Source: Stratiolaelaps scimitus (lineage: Eukaryota > Arthropoda > Arachnida > Mesostigmata > Laelapidae). Taken from it: a stretch of 64,000 nucleotides of DNA. Below the pieces are notes generated by a model, which saw nothing but the letters and a program-made list of their open reading frames with translations, did no database searches and was not told the origin of the DNA. How positions within the stretch are numbered: the first letter of the stretch is position 1; each line of letters starts with the position of its first letter. Shown here one piece after another: positions 23,374-35,166 of the stretch. The DNA lies in contig JABWDB010000004.1 in NCBI GenBank assembly GCA_019614645.1, forward strand, positions 15,004,001 through 15,068,000, read 5' to 3'. The translations under genes and the position numbers were made by a program.

Positions 23374-26074
23374 GGCAACAAATACATATGGCTGGGCTGG
23401 ATTGCAAAGTGACCGACCTGCTGACGGTCCAAACGAACCAACGCGGTTGGGCACAACAACGAACAAGTAGGTATAGCAGACAAGACGTCGGGTAGAGCCT
23501 CGATGGCCGGTTGAACGTCGGCACCCTGCTCCCGACCTTGTTCGCCCATGGCGACGCCGCCGAGCTGAGAGCATTCCTGTGTTCCAACGGCGGCAGCTCG
23601 CGGTGACCGTCACGGTCGACCGTGGCCTATTGCCCAGAGGCGAAGCGGTTTCTCTCTTTCTTTCTCTCTCTATTTTCCGTTGTGGTGAATGGAGAGCACA
23701 GAGAAGTGCAATGAAGACGGCGACGACAAACAAAGCCGAAGAATGAAACGGAAAATAAAGGAAGAGAATCGGGACGATGAGGAGAGGAGCGTTTTTGCCA
23801 ACAGGTGTGTGTGTGTGATTGTAGAGTACTTTGTGGCCGCATGTCACCATAGCCGCGCAGCTGTCAACGACGGGGTAGTGTGCGAATACTGCAGTGGTTG
23901 ATCGAAGCGGCTCGACGGAATGATATTGTCTTTGTGGATACTGGTAATTGTGGCGCCGGTTAGTGGTCGATCGTGAAATGGAGCAAAAACACCTAATTGG
24001 GAATTCAGTCACATGAAAACATTTCGGAAATAAGTTAGCGCGAAATTTCCAACTTATGAACTTATATTCGTCTATCTGCTTCTTCTAGTTGGATAAAATC
24101 GTATATATATATATATTTTGTAATACGTGATTTTGTCCCATGTAATAAAAGTTACACTTGTGTTGCCCGAACGTTGTATTTAACAACGAAACCACCCAGC
24201 CACCTGGACACCCACCCGCTCTTATCTGCATACACTAGTTCAGCCCCTAGCCCAAGTGGCAATAGTGACTAGTATCGCGACTGCGTTCGCCCAGCGCCGC
24301 GCATTGAATGACAGCAGACACCGTGTAGTACAAGCGGCCCTGCTCATATCGTTTCCCGCTACTACCACGAGGCGTTGACAAGTGGCTCCTTCGAGTAGAC
24401 GAGCCGCGCTGGGGTCCAGGTCCAGGGTTAAGCAAGTGAGCGGTTTGCATGTCCCCAAATTTTCTTAATTTGTCGTCTGCTTGGTACCCAGCAGCAAGCG
24501 TATTCGGGGTTATTGGCCCAGTGAGCGACCTGTCAAGGGTCTAGGATATCAGTCGTTGTGCTAACCCGCAACAGCTATTTACCTCGCCGGTAAGATAAAT
24601 ACTCTATGATGGTACCGTACTATTAGCCGGGGTGATTTTCGCCGTGAACGATGGATGCGAAGAACATTACGACATTACATTACAGTATAGCCATTAATAT
24701 ATGATTGGCTGGTTGCTCTGGCAAATAGTCGCTAATCGTCGTAGGCGTGCGTGAGTGATGCTTGCTGGTGCGTACACACGCCATCACTTGTGTGAGCCGA
24801 ATTAGAATTAATAGACACGGTCATTTTCGCTAGGGAAATGATGTTTCGGTTGGCGCAAATTAGCCATTTGCTAGAAGGAGAAAGGACTTGCACTCATAGG
24901 GAGAGGACAACGCATGCAACAATCAAAAACTCCTGCAAAATAGCCAGCTCCCAATTTTAGTATGATACCGTGTCAGCGTCGTCCAAAATATCCGATCCCG
25001 ACAGTATTACAGAAAATTATTCGAAAAAAAAACTAATCACATGTACATTTGCAGGCTGCCACGGTGACAGAACTAGAAATTTAGATTAAAAAAAAAGTGG
25101 AATTTGATCACAAAATAAAATGTGGTGTTCCATCTGGAGGACGCCACGAAGGACGCCGCACTTTCATGCTATGTGATATATCACATATGGATAGCTCATT
25201 AGAGGAAAGGGCTAATCATTCAAAGCCCATTTGTTTTATGATCCAAACATGCTTCGGCGTGTATTCGGATTAGGGCGCCTCGCGCATCAGATTAGTGAGC
25301 CTAATTCAGCCCTAAATAGGTTTTATTACATGTTCACAGAGTCTAATAAATCCTGACAGCGTAAAGAGCTGAGTTTGGACAGAGCGGGAAAATGCGCTTG
25401 AAGCAGTAACACTAAGGATACCGAATGCCTAGAGATATATTGAACTGGGCGAAGAGCGCAAGGAGCAATATCCTGCTTTCTCCTATTGTTTCGCACTCGT
25501 TGAGGAAGAAGGCGTCCACCATCTCGTTTCAGCGTTCCCTTTGCGGCTTCCAGCAAGAGGGCCGTTGTGACGGCGAGCCCAAACCAGAGTGCGCTTCTGC
25601 GACACTTTACCGCCACGCCTTGTCCTTCTAATGTGCAGGGAGCAACGCAGTAATTCAGCTACCGCCCCTACCCAACGTTGGCACTCACTGTCTTTCAGTT
25701 ACTCGAACGAGGCCTGGGAGGTTTTGGGGTTTTGCGGAGGCATCGTACAAGCGACATGGAGAAGCGCGCGTCGAAGGTCCCGTGCAGCGTGGGCTGTGTG
25801 CAATACGCGTAAGCGGGCGGAACGTCCTTGACGAAGAGAACCGACCCCAGTAGTTGTCTGTGCACCGGCACCGGCGATTCCGCTCCGCCCCTACAGCAAG
25901 GCCACAGAGAGCCATATGGGGGGGTCGGTCGACTACATAGACGCGAGGGTGGTGGGGGCTAACGTGGAGCGGCCGCTGTTGCTGCCCACCCCCCGCAAAC
26001 AGGACGCGACCGGCCCTACAGCGCAACAAGCCTTCAACAAAGCGGTCCGCAATGATAAAAGCTAGAGAGCGAAG

Positions 26075-26102
26075 TGCAGAGAGAGAGAAAGGAAGAGCAA
26101 GG

Positions 26103-26133
<31 letters not shown>

Positions 26134-26134
26134 T
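26075..26134. repeat. (GA)n purine tract
   Basis: About 60 bases of nearly pure GA repeats with a few AAAGG, GCAAG and GCGAG interruptions. Tracts like this are GAGA-factor-type binding substrates in arthropods and often lie near promoters; the association here is inference. Confidence 0.85.
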
Positions 26135-27560
26135 TAGTACTACATGACGGCGATGGTCGGCCGGACAACAACTGCCAACGCCGACCAACGGACGGGTAGA
26201 CGGCCCAGCTTGGATGGGGAGTCAGGCTCGCCCGTCGTTGCGTAGCCAACGACGTCGCAGCCAGTCGCTGTTCTAGCGCCGTGTTATCTGCACTCACGAT
26301 GGTGGTTCGAGGTAGCCCGGTCGGACAGAGCTGCTCGAGGCTGCTGTGACGGATTTGAAAGCCGGGACTGGAAATGGGGAGAGACAGCGGCGGTGTTCTC
26401 GACAAAAATCGAGCCCATTTGCGCTGATTTACGCGGGCCTTGGGCCGCTGGTCATGCGGATAGACTGGAACCGAGAAGCCAACACTACTGACGTTGTCTA
26501 ACCATGGGTAGTGGCGGGCGAGCGGCCTGGCGACTATCGTTCGGCCAACCAGCTCTCGCTGGCTAGAGGCCCCCGAGTTGCGCGCTAGTTGCTGTCACTT
26601 GGCACAACAGAGGCCGAGACGAGCGCGTTGACGGGTCCGGGGGAGAAGAACCACTCGCTGAAGACCCTGGCCTCGAGACGGAGGAGATGGGGACTACGGA
26701 GGAATGGTTCTCCCAGCGGACGCTGATGGCACCAACGACAGTTGAAGCAGACCGCGGGCTTTGCCGTAGGCTGTTGAAACCACTTATGGACCGTTGACAC
26801 AAGGTTGCAGAAATGGATAGTAGCCAGATAGTGACTGGAACGATGGCCGGCTGACCAGCAGACACACAGACAGACCATCGCGAGCCACGAACGGCCAGCA
26901 GCAAGACAACGACTTTGGGGCAATGCAGAGGCAGAAGAGAGTTGTAAGGAGGGCGTAGGAGACACCCTGCGACAAAAGGGTTTTGCCACGTGTACACAAG
27001 CGATGCCAGCGTTGCCGGACGTGCTGGCGAAGATCCTGCAAACGACTAGTCACCATGATGCTGTCATTACACTACCCGTAGCATACTAATACATTTCGTG
27101 TACCACTGTATTGCGCACCAAGAGTCACCATGACACGAATAAGTATACGGCGATACCCCGCGCAAGTCTCTATGCCCATTCGCCTTTGTTCTACCACATA
27201 GTATTTATATTTTTTGTTGCAATGGACTCAATAGGGGATCGGAGAATGGGGTCCCAAAGCTAACAAGGGAACTTGCGCGGCAGCAAAATATATTCTAATG
27301 TATTATACAAACTCCCTGCATTCTCTCTCTCTCTCCCATTCTATACGTGCTGCCTCCTTGTTTTGTGAGCATATCGCGCCACCAGTAATGTCGGTCCATG
27401 ACGGGCTCGTTGAAGGCCATCCCGAAATGGGAGCGTACAACGGGGGCGCTTCTTAAACACCGGCACCCGGTGCTGTTGTTGCTGCTGCTGTTGTAATTAC
27501 GGCATTACGTAAAATGTGACCGAGCGACCGAGTCAGCGATTGTGTACCAGTATACGTATG

Positions 27561-27582
27561 ATGTTGTTGTTGTTGTTGTTGT
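27561..27582. repeat. (GTT)n microsatellite
   Basis: Seven tandem TTG/GTT units. A shorter TTGCTG-type array lies about 80 bases upstream. Confidence 0.9.
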
Positions 27583-29980
27583 AGTCATGTTTGCTCCGCT
27601 ATGATGAATTGCAGCTACATCTTCTACGAAGCTGACGGCAAACTGCTGTTGTCGTTACTGTCACTCTATGTTGCTTCTGCTATGGTTCTGTCTAGCTAGC
27701 TGATGTTGTTTGGAACATAGGAGAATTTCATGGGACGGTGGACTACATTATGACCGGGGTCTGCGGTGGTTGCGCTCCCCCAGGTGAGGCGAAGGGTCTG
27801 TCCCCGCGTCTGCTCCAGCCTATCTCGTTTTACGAGAATGTACATATCTTGTCTCGACGCGTTTACTATTCGATAATATCTTGCGGTTAGGTGGATAGGG
27901 TTGACTGAACTAACGAAATTTTATAATAATACTACTACGTTAGCAAACATTTCGCCATTTCGGATTCGGCGATGGGAAAGAAGATATATGCAATGGTTGA
28001 GCAAAAAAAGCTTCTCGAAAATGGCTCTGTGGAATGATATCGCACCTACTGCATCGTAAATAAGGATGATATGTTGTTGTATGGTCCGCTGAGATTGATG
28101 ACATAGTCGGTGCACGTTTAGAGCCACGTGTTTTTGACGACTGTCTGACGAGTTCCCAAATCAGCCGTGATAACGAGATCGCGTTCTATTTGTTTTTAAT
28201 TTTTGCAACTCATCGTTTGCTGTCGTTCTCTGTCGGTTCGACGTGGTGAATTTTTTCTTGCACTAAAATAAAACGATTTGCCCAGATCGACGTCCCCGGA
28301 GCGGGACATCAACGAGGTCCGGCGATTGCTCCCAGCGTTGTCCTCAAATCCTGCTCCTTTCCAAAAGTGTAGATTAGGGAGGAAGCGGTTAGGGAATATA
28401 TAATACATGGCAGTCGAGCAATATTCACAGGTCCATCTGAACTCTGAAGGAGGGATCCCTTCCACTGTGAGCAGGTTGGTAAAATACGAGCTCAATTTGG
28501 TGTATCCTGACCTACTCGTGACTAAGTCCGATTGATATCCGGTTCGATGGGCCAGCGAGGAGGCCAGCGTCTTATTGCTTCAGTACACGTATTTCGGTTC
28601 AGTAGCGCCCACCAATAGCTGATAGCATTTTCACTACATCTGCCTGCCTCTTCAAATGTCGCATCAAGTAGTGTAGATGTGGTAAGTATCATATTAGACA
28701 CTGTCCTACTTGTCCATCCATCGCTAGCTCTTAGCATGTACTAAGTAGTGCTTAGTTTCCATGCGAGCCTTTGCCTTGACCGGGAATTCCCGTAGGCATC
28801 CACGCTGGTGCAGCTGCAGCGTGCTGTTCGGCTCTTTTTTGCTGCTGCTGCTGTCGCTACTGCCGCCGCTGCCACTGCCAGGGCCGAGCGGGTGGCGAGG
28901 TCAGACGCTGCAGAGCGTCCGTGTGCTCCTCATGTCGGTGATAACGGCTTCGGGAGGCTGACCCCTGAGGGGTTGGTGATCCCCGCGGTGTAGATAACGT
29001 CACTCCGTGCCGCTGTCGCCCTTGCTGCCTGCCAGGGCGCTGTTCGTACCGAGACGTTGTCGTGTTCCTTTCTTCTTTGCCTTCTCCTTCTCGCCCGTTC
29101 AGTCCTATCGCTCGGCTATCATTCTGTACGCGCCTTCCCCCTGGCAGCCATTTGCTAGTGCAGAAGCCGCCACTGCACGGCGGCGGGTGACTCTGTCGTT
29201 GGCGTTGTGCGGCCTCCGCTGACACCCTTACCGCGGCCCCATCGGCCCGCCGATCCCGGGACTCTTTTGAGTGTCCCAATCCCCGAGATCTGCTGCCGAT
29301 CTGCTGAAGCTGGTACTCCTCCTTCTCCTCCTCCTCCTCCTCAGACGTAGCATCGGCTGCAGCAGAAGCAGATCGGACAGGTCCCGTCCGTCGTCGTCCA
29401 AAGGCGGCAGCCTGACGTAGTTCTGGGGTCTTGTTCCTCTGACGGTTCTTCCACTACCCCCCCCCTCCCCCGCCCCCACCTCCCACCTTTTCCCCTTCGC
29501 CGTCGTCTGCTTCGTCTCCTGCTTTCGGCCATCTTAGTATTTGCTATGCTCTGCCTTGCTCGGCGTGCTGCGTTCCTCTTCCTGGCTGACTTGCTCTTCG
29601 CTCCTCTCCTAGTTTCTCCACGTCGCCTCTCTGGAAACTGGTGGCCTTGGTGGTGAGCCTTCCTTAAGTCAGCCCCCCGTTCCCGCTGTGTCGTCACCTT
29701 CTTGTCTTACTGGGCAGCACGCCCGACAGCAGCATAGGCAATCCGGCGGGATTTGCACTTTCGCTCGCGATAACGGCTCGCGCCCTAACCTAATGCTGGA
29801 GATCGCTAGACATAGGGACCAACACCGAGAGCCCCGTTCTCATCGGGTCTTGTCGGCGCTACCGTTATCCCGCTGTGTCCTCCCTCCCTCCCTCTCCCCG
29901 ACTTTGCCCCCCCCCCGAACACGACCGACCTCAATGGAAGCCGGACCTTCGGACGCGGTGGGATAGGACACCGTGGCCTA

Positions 29981-32911
29981 TACCGGGGCCGATTTACCTC
30001 ATCCTGCGCCGTGCCGCTATGCAGCCCCTATGGGCACGACCTAAAACAGGCGGTTGGTGCAGTCGCCGCCGCCGCTGCCGTCGCAGCAGCAGCAGCAGCA
30101 GTGTCATCAAGAACGGAACGAAGGGACAACAGAGAATACGAGCGAGCGAGCTAAAACCAGAATGACATAGGTCTACCTTCATGACTACGGAGTTCATCGA
30201 TAGCCGTGCATATCTTCGTAGTCAATGGCTACGGACGATGAGAGGGAGTGCATGATTGTGCGAACATGTGTGTATCATAGGGAAAAGCATATGCTTGCGC
30301 GCACTACTGCAAAGGCATATGTGCGCGAACGGAGGGACAAACAAGCGTCGCTTTTTCGTGACATATAAGAGAGCTTAAGCATTGAAAAATTGCAGCTCCT
30401 TTAATAAACCAATAAAACCTTTACCTTTTACCTTTACCTTTCAATTGACGCCGAATCACAGAAACTTCCTCGCGTCTGTTCACCGATTCGAATTTATATC
30501 GGGCCCGAAAATGGACTTCCGCAATGGAGAGAAAGATGACAGGACAATTCGATCGTCCTACTGGCGTCAGACGTGTTGACCTGTTGCGTTTTCAATTGTA
30601 TGCGGTTCCGACCGGAAACCGAAGCATATATGATTAATAAAGCGTGATTTATTTACATGAGAATAATACTGTTCATAGGGCCAACTTAACACAGCATTTT
30701 TAAATACCAGCATTTAACCGCTGATGCCATTGCAGTCACATGATCGTTATGGTTAATCCAACATTATTTGCACCATTTTTATTAGCTGCCGACGTTGAAA
30801 TCATGGTAAAAACGTTTTTCTTTTTCAACAGAAAAACACTTTTGTCATTCTATCTTAGGCAACTTGAAGTATTTGCTCGCCGAAGGGTTACAGAACCCTC
30901 AAACACCGAGAATGTTTCTGGAATCAGCAAACGAATCATCTTTCATTCAAAAATTAATGCTTAAGGTTCCAGCCTAGCAAGAAAAAAAAACCACCACTTT
31001 GAACAACAATATTCCATATCGCCATTAACGAATAGAGACGTCTATTTACTTTATTATACTTGGATGGTTCGCTTTTTTGCCAAATATTGCCCCGTGCCCA
31101 GAGTGATTAGAGTTCTACGATGTTGATATCTCGTAGGACGGCACGATTTTAATAACCACAATTAAATTCGCATTGCAGCGATTTCGTCGATTACCAGAAC
31201 AAAAACTTCGGCGATGCTCGAAGGTGCTCGAATCGGCGGTAGCGGCTCATTTCAAAATGAAGAGAGGCGAAATTCACTAAGTAGACATTTCATGTCATTG
31301 CAAACACGGGAATGAGTGGTTATGGGCGAAAGTTGAGAGGATCATTGAAGTGAATCATTCGTTTGCATTTCGTAATATCATCTCGAGCAGTGGTGTTTAA
31401 GTATTACACGCATAGAGATATTAGTCAATTAGCATTGCACTTGCGGGCGGACGCGTACGTGCTTATGCTAAAGCTCTCCCATAGTGAACGCGTGTCCACA
31501 GTGTCTTCTTCGGTGTGCACAGCTACGTTGTGTGTGGCGGAGCCATCTTGCGAGTTGATTTCCATTGTGCAATGAAGCGCGAAATGGATGCGAAACACAG
31601 ACCGCTGACTGGCTCAAAAGAAGATCGCCCACCCATTGACGTAGACGCGCGGCCAGATTGACGACGCTAACCAAACCGCTGTCTCGATCCGGCCGCCCCT
31701 GGGCCCCCTCCCCTCGTCGTCCTTCCCCTTCTTAACAGCCAATGGAACGCTATATATGGCACGGCTGCCCTTAGAACAGGCGGAGAAGAACAGTTGAGAT
31801 AGCCGATGTACATACAATGAAGAGCCCAAGTGCCGCTGCTGTTGTCGTTGGTTGGCGATTCCGTCTCGCGGAATCTACCCAGCCCGGCAAAACACAAGTC
31901 CCTGCTCACCAGGCTCGAGCGGCTCCCAGCGTTGGCAAGCAAAACTCTCGATCGGTAGAGAGCAGCTTCCCCCGTAGCGGGATACTCGAGCTTGCCATAG
32001 CCGGCGCTTTATACACGAGAAAGGAGACACCCCTGTAGCCAGCCGTAAATGCTGCTGATTCCGCTGTTGCTTCTACGAGAATGAGATTGTGCTCGTTGCT
32101 GCTGCTGCCGCCGCTGCTGCTGGTTGTTCGTTCCTTGCTCGCGGACTGAGAGCGAAGAGCCCACAGGGGCCAAAGTCGTGCGGCAGACTACCAATTCCTT
32201 GACGTGAAACAGGCAAGCACATAGTCGGGCAAGCACGACGAACGAACGACGCCTTTCACCTAGGGGCGAGTACAGCACTGCCCACCTGTAGACAGCAGCC
32301 AACACGATAATACCGCCGCCTGCGAGCCGCTGCTTGGCGCTCGAGCAAGACTTGCAGCTGCTATACTTGTGGATACCGTCTACATATAGGTGGTACCATA
32401 GTCTAGTCCATCTGGCTGGTTATTTTGGGCCAGCCAGCCTGTTGACCCGCCGAGCGGCTCGTTCCTGCCACGGTATATTGTAAAGCGACGCTGAGAACGT
32501 GCGTGCAGTGCATGCATCCAGAAAGCCCGCGGATCGGGTGGGCCAGCATTTGGCACCGCTCACAAGCAGCATTTGGAGGCTGCTGCTGCTTGAGCCGTGC
32601 TGCACATTTGTTCTTGTGGCAACTGTTATTGCTGCCGCCGCCTCCACTCCTACGAAGTCCAACGAAGCCACCCTACTCGAAGTGGCTGCTGCTGTGTTTG
32701 TGCTCACGCTCGTGCAACAACTACAACGACAATCATCTGTTCACCGTTAACAGGTGAGCGCCTCCAGCGATCGAACGTTGCTACAAACAAGACGGTGTGA
32801 TTAAGACTCGGACTAACATTGCGACGAGTAAGGCCGCGGCCTGCTAAGGCTGAGCAGCTAACCAACTGCCGCGTGAGTCCGTCAGTGATCCAGGTTACAG
32901 CTGCAGGCGCC
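29981..32911. other. Upstream region of the exchanger gene; no separate gene supported
   Basis: It includes a (CAG)n run near 30080-30101, imperfect CTTTAC repeats near 30417-30441 and AT-rich DNA to about 31.4 kb. From about 31.6 kb it becomes GC-rich and may hold the promoter and 5' untranslated region of the exchanger. A TATATAT-type element lies at about 31750 and a donor-like CAG-GTGAGC at about 32751, consistent with a leader intron, but no leader exon can be fixed. Confidence 0.35.
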
Positions 32912-34846
32912 ATGGAGAAACTGACAGGCGTGGCTGTAATGCGGGACTGTGTCTCGGTTCACAACCTGACCGACGTCGACGAGCGGTGTGAGTTCGTCTC
33001 GCTATGTGATGACTGCCACCAAAGCGATGGATTCATTCCGTATCTCGACTTTGTCTACTGTATGCCGTATAGCCCGATTCTGCCGTTATGTTTCCTTGCC
33101 GTCTGGTCGCTGTACCTGTTCGGAGTGCTAGCAGTCACCGCCAACGATTATCTCTGCCCCTCTTTGGTGGCTATTTCGAAGAAGCTCGGTTTGTCGCAAG
33201 CGGTGGCCGGCGTGACGTTTCTCGCCATTGGCAACGGGGCGCCGGACATTATCGCCTCGTTCACTGCAATCAATCAGGGCCGGTCCACTCTTGTCATCTC
33301 GGAGCTGTTTGGTGCTGGCGCATTTGTCACGACGATCGTCGCGGGTTACGTCATCTATTCGAGTTCGTTCGTCGTCGACCGGTTCTCATTCACGCGGGAT
33401 GTGGCGTTCTATATGCTCGCAGCGGCGATCGCATTTACTATGTTCAGATCTGGCCAGGCGACGATCTATCATGCAGCCAGCTTTATCGCCGTCTATGCCG
33501 TGTACATCTTGACGGTTCTGCTGCGCGAGTTTCTGTGTAGCAATCGAGATAAGAACGAGGGGCCATCGCCGACTGGCGGGTCACCCTCCCTCAACAATAC
33601 AACGTTCGAGTTTCCGAGCGAAGCTGAGAGTCTTCTTCCTGATCAGGGCCCATCGGAGGTTCGACTTCGTCGCCCCTCTGGACTAAATGTACATCACCAA
33701 AACGCTATACGCCAGCTGTTGCAGCAATCATATAGCCAATCATCACACGTCGTTCCGCCATCGCCCGGACCCGCTTTCCATCCTCGAACTGTGTCCGTTT
33801 GCTCGGTCACAGCCGTAATCCCGCAAAGTATGATCTCGAAGGAGGTTCTCGAACAGCGGCGAAGATCAACATCTGGCGGAGCAGCAGGCTATCAGTCGAT
33901 ATCACAAATCCGAAGTCAACTCGACCGGCTGTCAAGTGTAACCGACAGCTCGGAAACGGTGTGTGCTGACATTGATGAGTTGTCGCCTTGGAAGGAGCTG
34001 TGGATTCACGTTGCGCCGACGAGTTGGCAAGAACTCAGGGAGGAGCCGATGCTGGGTGTGACCTGGCGGGTGCTGGCGATGCCCATTCAGATTCTACTCG
34101 CGCTCACCGTTCCGGTCGTCGACTACGAACACGAAAAGGACAACTGGTGTAAGGCCCTCAACGTCGTCAACTGCGTAACCGCGCCGTTAGCCATATCCTT
34201 AATCGTGTTTAAGAATAGTGAGCTATTTGACATTCCCGTTCCCGTGTTTGCCGTGGCCACCGGCATTACGTTCGTCGGCGTCGTGATGCTCACGTCGAGA
34301 CGCGATGAAGCGCCCCCATACCACTTCTGCTTTGCCCTGCTCGCCTTCGTCACCGGGGTGTGCTTCATCTATGCGGCCTGCCGAGAGCTGATGGCCGTTC
34401 TCAAGGCCGTTGGAGTGAACCAGTACATTGACGACAGCGTGCTCGGCCTCACGGTCCTGGCCTGGGGCAGTAGTATCGGTGATCTGATCACCGATTCAAC
34501 GGTGGCCAGACAAGGCTATCCAGCAATGGCTATTGCGGCCGCCTTCGCCGGACCCATGCTCAACATGCTCATCGGTCTGGGTAGCGCCTTCACCATTCGA
34601 CTAATCAACAACTCGAGCTGGTCGATGCCGGTCGACTGTCCGAATATATTGTTCGTTCTGTTCGCCGCCCTAAACAGCAGCCTTTTGGTATCGCTGCTAT
34701 TTCTTAGCTGCAATGGATTCCGATCAAGTTCGACGCATTCAATTATGCTGGCGTTTCTCTACACCACATTTGTGGTCACCGCGCTGGCAGTCACAATGCA
34801 TCCAGATATCATCCCGTACGCGAGATTAATTAGTACGAAAGTGTAA
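32912..34846 (+). CDS. NCLX: Mitochondrial-type sodium/calcium exchanger (NCLX, SLC8B1 family)
   Basis: An intact frame of 644 codons from the first in-frame ATG, which has G at +4 and GCGCC before it. Family members exchange Na+ (or Li+) for Ca2+, classically at the mitochondrial inner membrane. The N-terminal Cys-rich motif with Cys26, Cys32, Cys35 and Cys50 precedes a membrane segment (about 56-76). The first alpha repeat (about 97-147) holds Gly-Asn-Gly-Ala-Pro-Asp at 107-112 and Leu-Phe-Gly-Ala-Gly at 132-136. More membrane segments follow to about residue 205. A hydrophilic loop (about 206-380) contains two kinase-A-type sites, Arg-Arg-Pro-Ser at 253-256 and Arg-Arg-Arg-Ser at 316-319. 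The second half has further membrane segments and the second alpha repeat (about 511-550), with Trp-Gly-Ser-Ser-Ile-Gly-Asp, where human NCLX has Asn in place of the first Ser. It is longer than the human protein (about 584 residues), mainly through the loop. The coding region has no intron. Whether it is the mitochondrial member or a plasma-membrane paralogue cannot be told from sequence. Confidence 0.92.
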   Translation: MEKLTGVAVMRDCVSVHNLTDVDERCEFVSLCDDCHQSDGFIPYLDFVYCMPYSPILPLCFLAVWSLYLFGVLAVTANDYLCPSLVAISKKLGLSQAVAGVTFLAIGNGAPDIIASFTAINQGRSTLVISELFGAGAFVTTIVAGYVIYSSSFVVDRFSFTRDVAFYMLAAAIAFTMFRSGQATIYHAASFIAVYAVYILTVLLREFLCSNRDKNEGPSPTGGSPSLNNTTFEFPSEAESLLPDQGPSEVRLRRPSGLNVHHQNAIRQLLQQSYSQSSHVVPPSPGPAFHPRTVSVCSVTAVIPQSMISKEVLEQRRRSTSGGAAGYQSISQIRSQLDRLSSVTDSSETVCADIDELSPWKELWIHVAPTSWQELREEPMLGVTWRVLAMPIQILLALTVPVVDYEHEKDNWCKALNVVNCVTAPLAISLIVFKNSELFDIPVPVFAVATGITFVGVVMLTSRRDEAPPYHFCFALLAFVTGVCFIYAACRELMAVLKAVGVNQYIDDSVLGLTVLAWGSSIGDLITDSTVARQGYPAMAIAAAFAGPMLNMLIGLGSAFTIRLINNSSWSMPVDCPNILFVLFAALNSSLLVSLLFLSCNGFRSSSTHSIMLAFLYTTFVVTALAVTMHPDIIPYARLISTKV

Positions 34847-35160
34847 AATATAATGAAATGATGCACAATGAATCATCGATAGGATAGAACAATGATTTAG
34901 GCGGATGCTGCTGATGCGAGCGAACGGGAGGCGTCAATTTTATGCCGGCAAAAACGAGCGAGGACTGAGTCCTGAAATGCTAAAAGCTGCCAATATGACT
35001 GCACACATTCGAGGTGTGTATAGTACCTTGATTCTAGAATCATGATATGCTGTTTGGTATGGTACACAGCCTTAATTTGTACTCTGCATAGATACGCACC
35101 ACACACAACCCGAGAGAGAGAGAGATCGAATAACGTTTACTGTACAACTCTCACCAAAGT

Positions 35161-35166
35161 AATAAA
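35161..35166 (+). terminator. Polyadenylation signal candidate for the exchanger gene
   Basis: An exact AATAAA lies 315 bases after the exchanger stop codon and is followed by a T-rich stretch. That is a suitable distance for a short 3' untranslated region. Use is inferred. Confidence 0.45.

Larger units (their letters stand above)
20858..25320. other. Stretch without a supported gene
   Basis: The first 500 bases after the Gln/His-rich gene are AT-rich and may be its 3' untranslated region, though the first exact AATAAA seen is at 22228-22233. Beyond are (CTG)n-(TTC)n at 22297-22349, (AC)n at 23343-23373 and a (TA)n array near 24103-24117. Open frames of up to 264 codons on the minus strand are repeat-driven (Cys/Val or Ser/Leu runs) and carry no domain. 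A perfect 18-base palindrome lies at 25170-25187. Confidence 0.45.
25321..29980. other. GC-rich stretch without a firmly supported gene
   Basis: Mostly GC-rich with a long (GA)n tract at 26075-26134, (GTT)n at 27561-27582, (CTC)n near 29318-29342 and poly-C near 29457-29470. Between 28.2 and 28.7 kb two minus-strand frames of 99 and 71 codons have ordinary composition but no recognisable domain. A minus-strand Arg-rich frame near 29.2-29.7 kb appears split by a poly-G tract and is discussed as a finding. Confidence 0.4.

Noticed and set aside
23218..24012. Minus-strand open frame of 264 codons
   Set aside because: Low complexity; contains Cys-Val runs from the (AC)n tract and shows no signal peptide or domain.
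25326..25616. Minus-strand frame with signal-peptide-like start
   Set aside because: Starts at GTG rather than ATG; no splice sites or family support.
28196..28737. Two consecutive minus-strand frames of 99 and 71 codons
   Set aside because: Composition is normal, but no motif from transposases, reverse transcriptases or other families could be recognised and the frames do not join.
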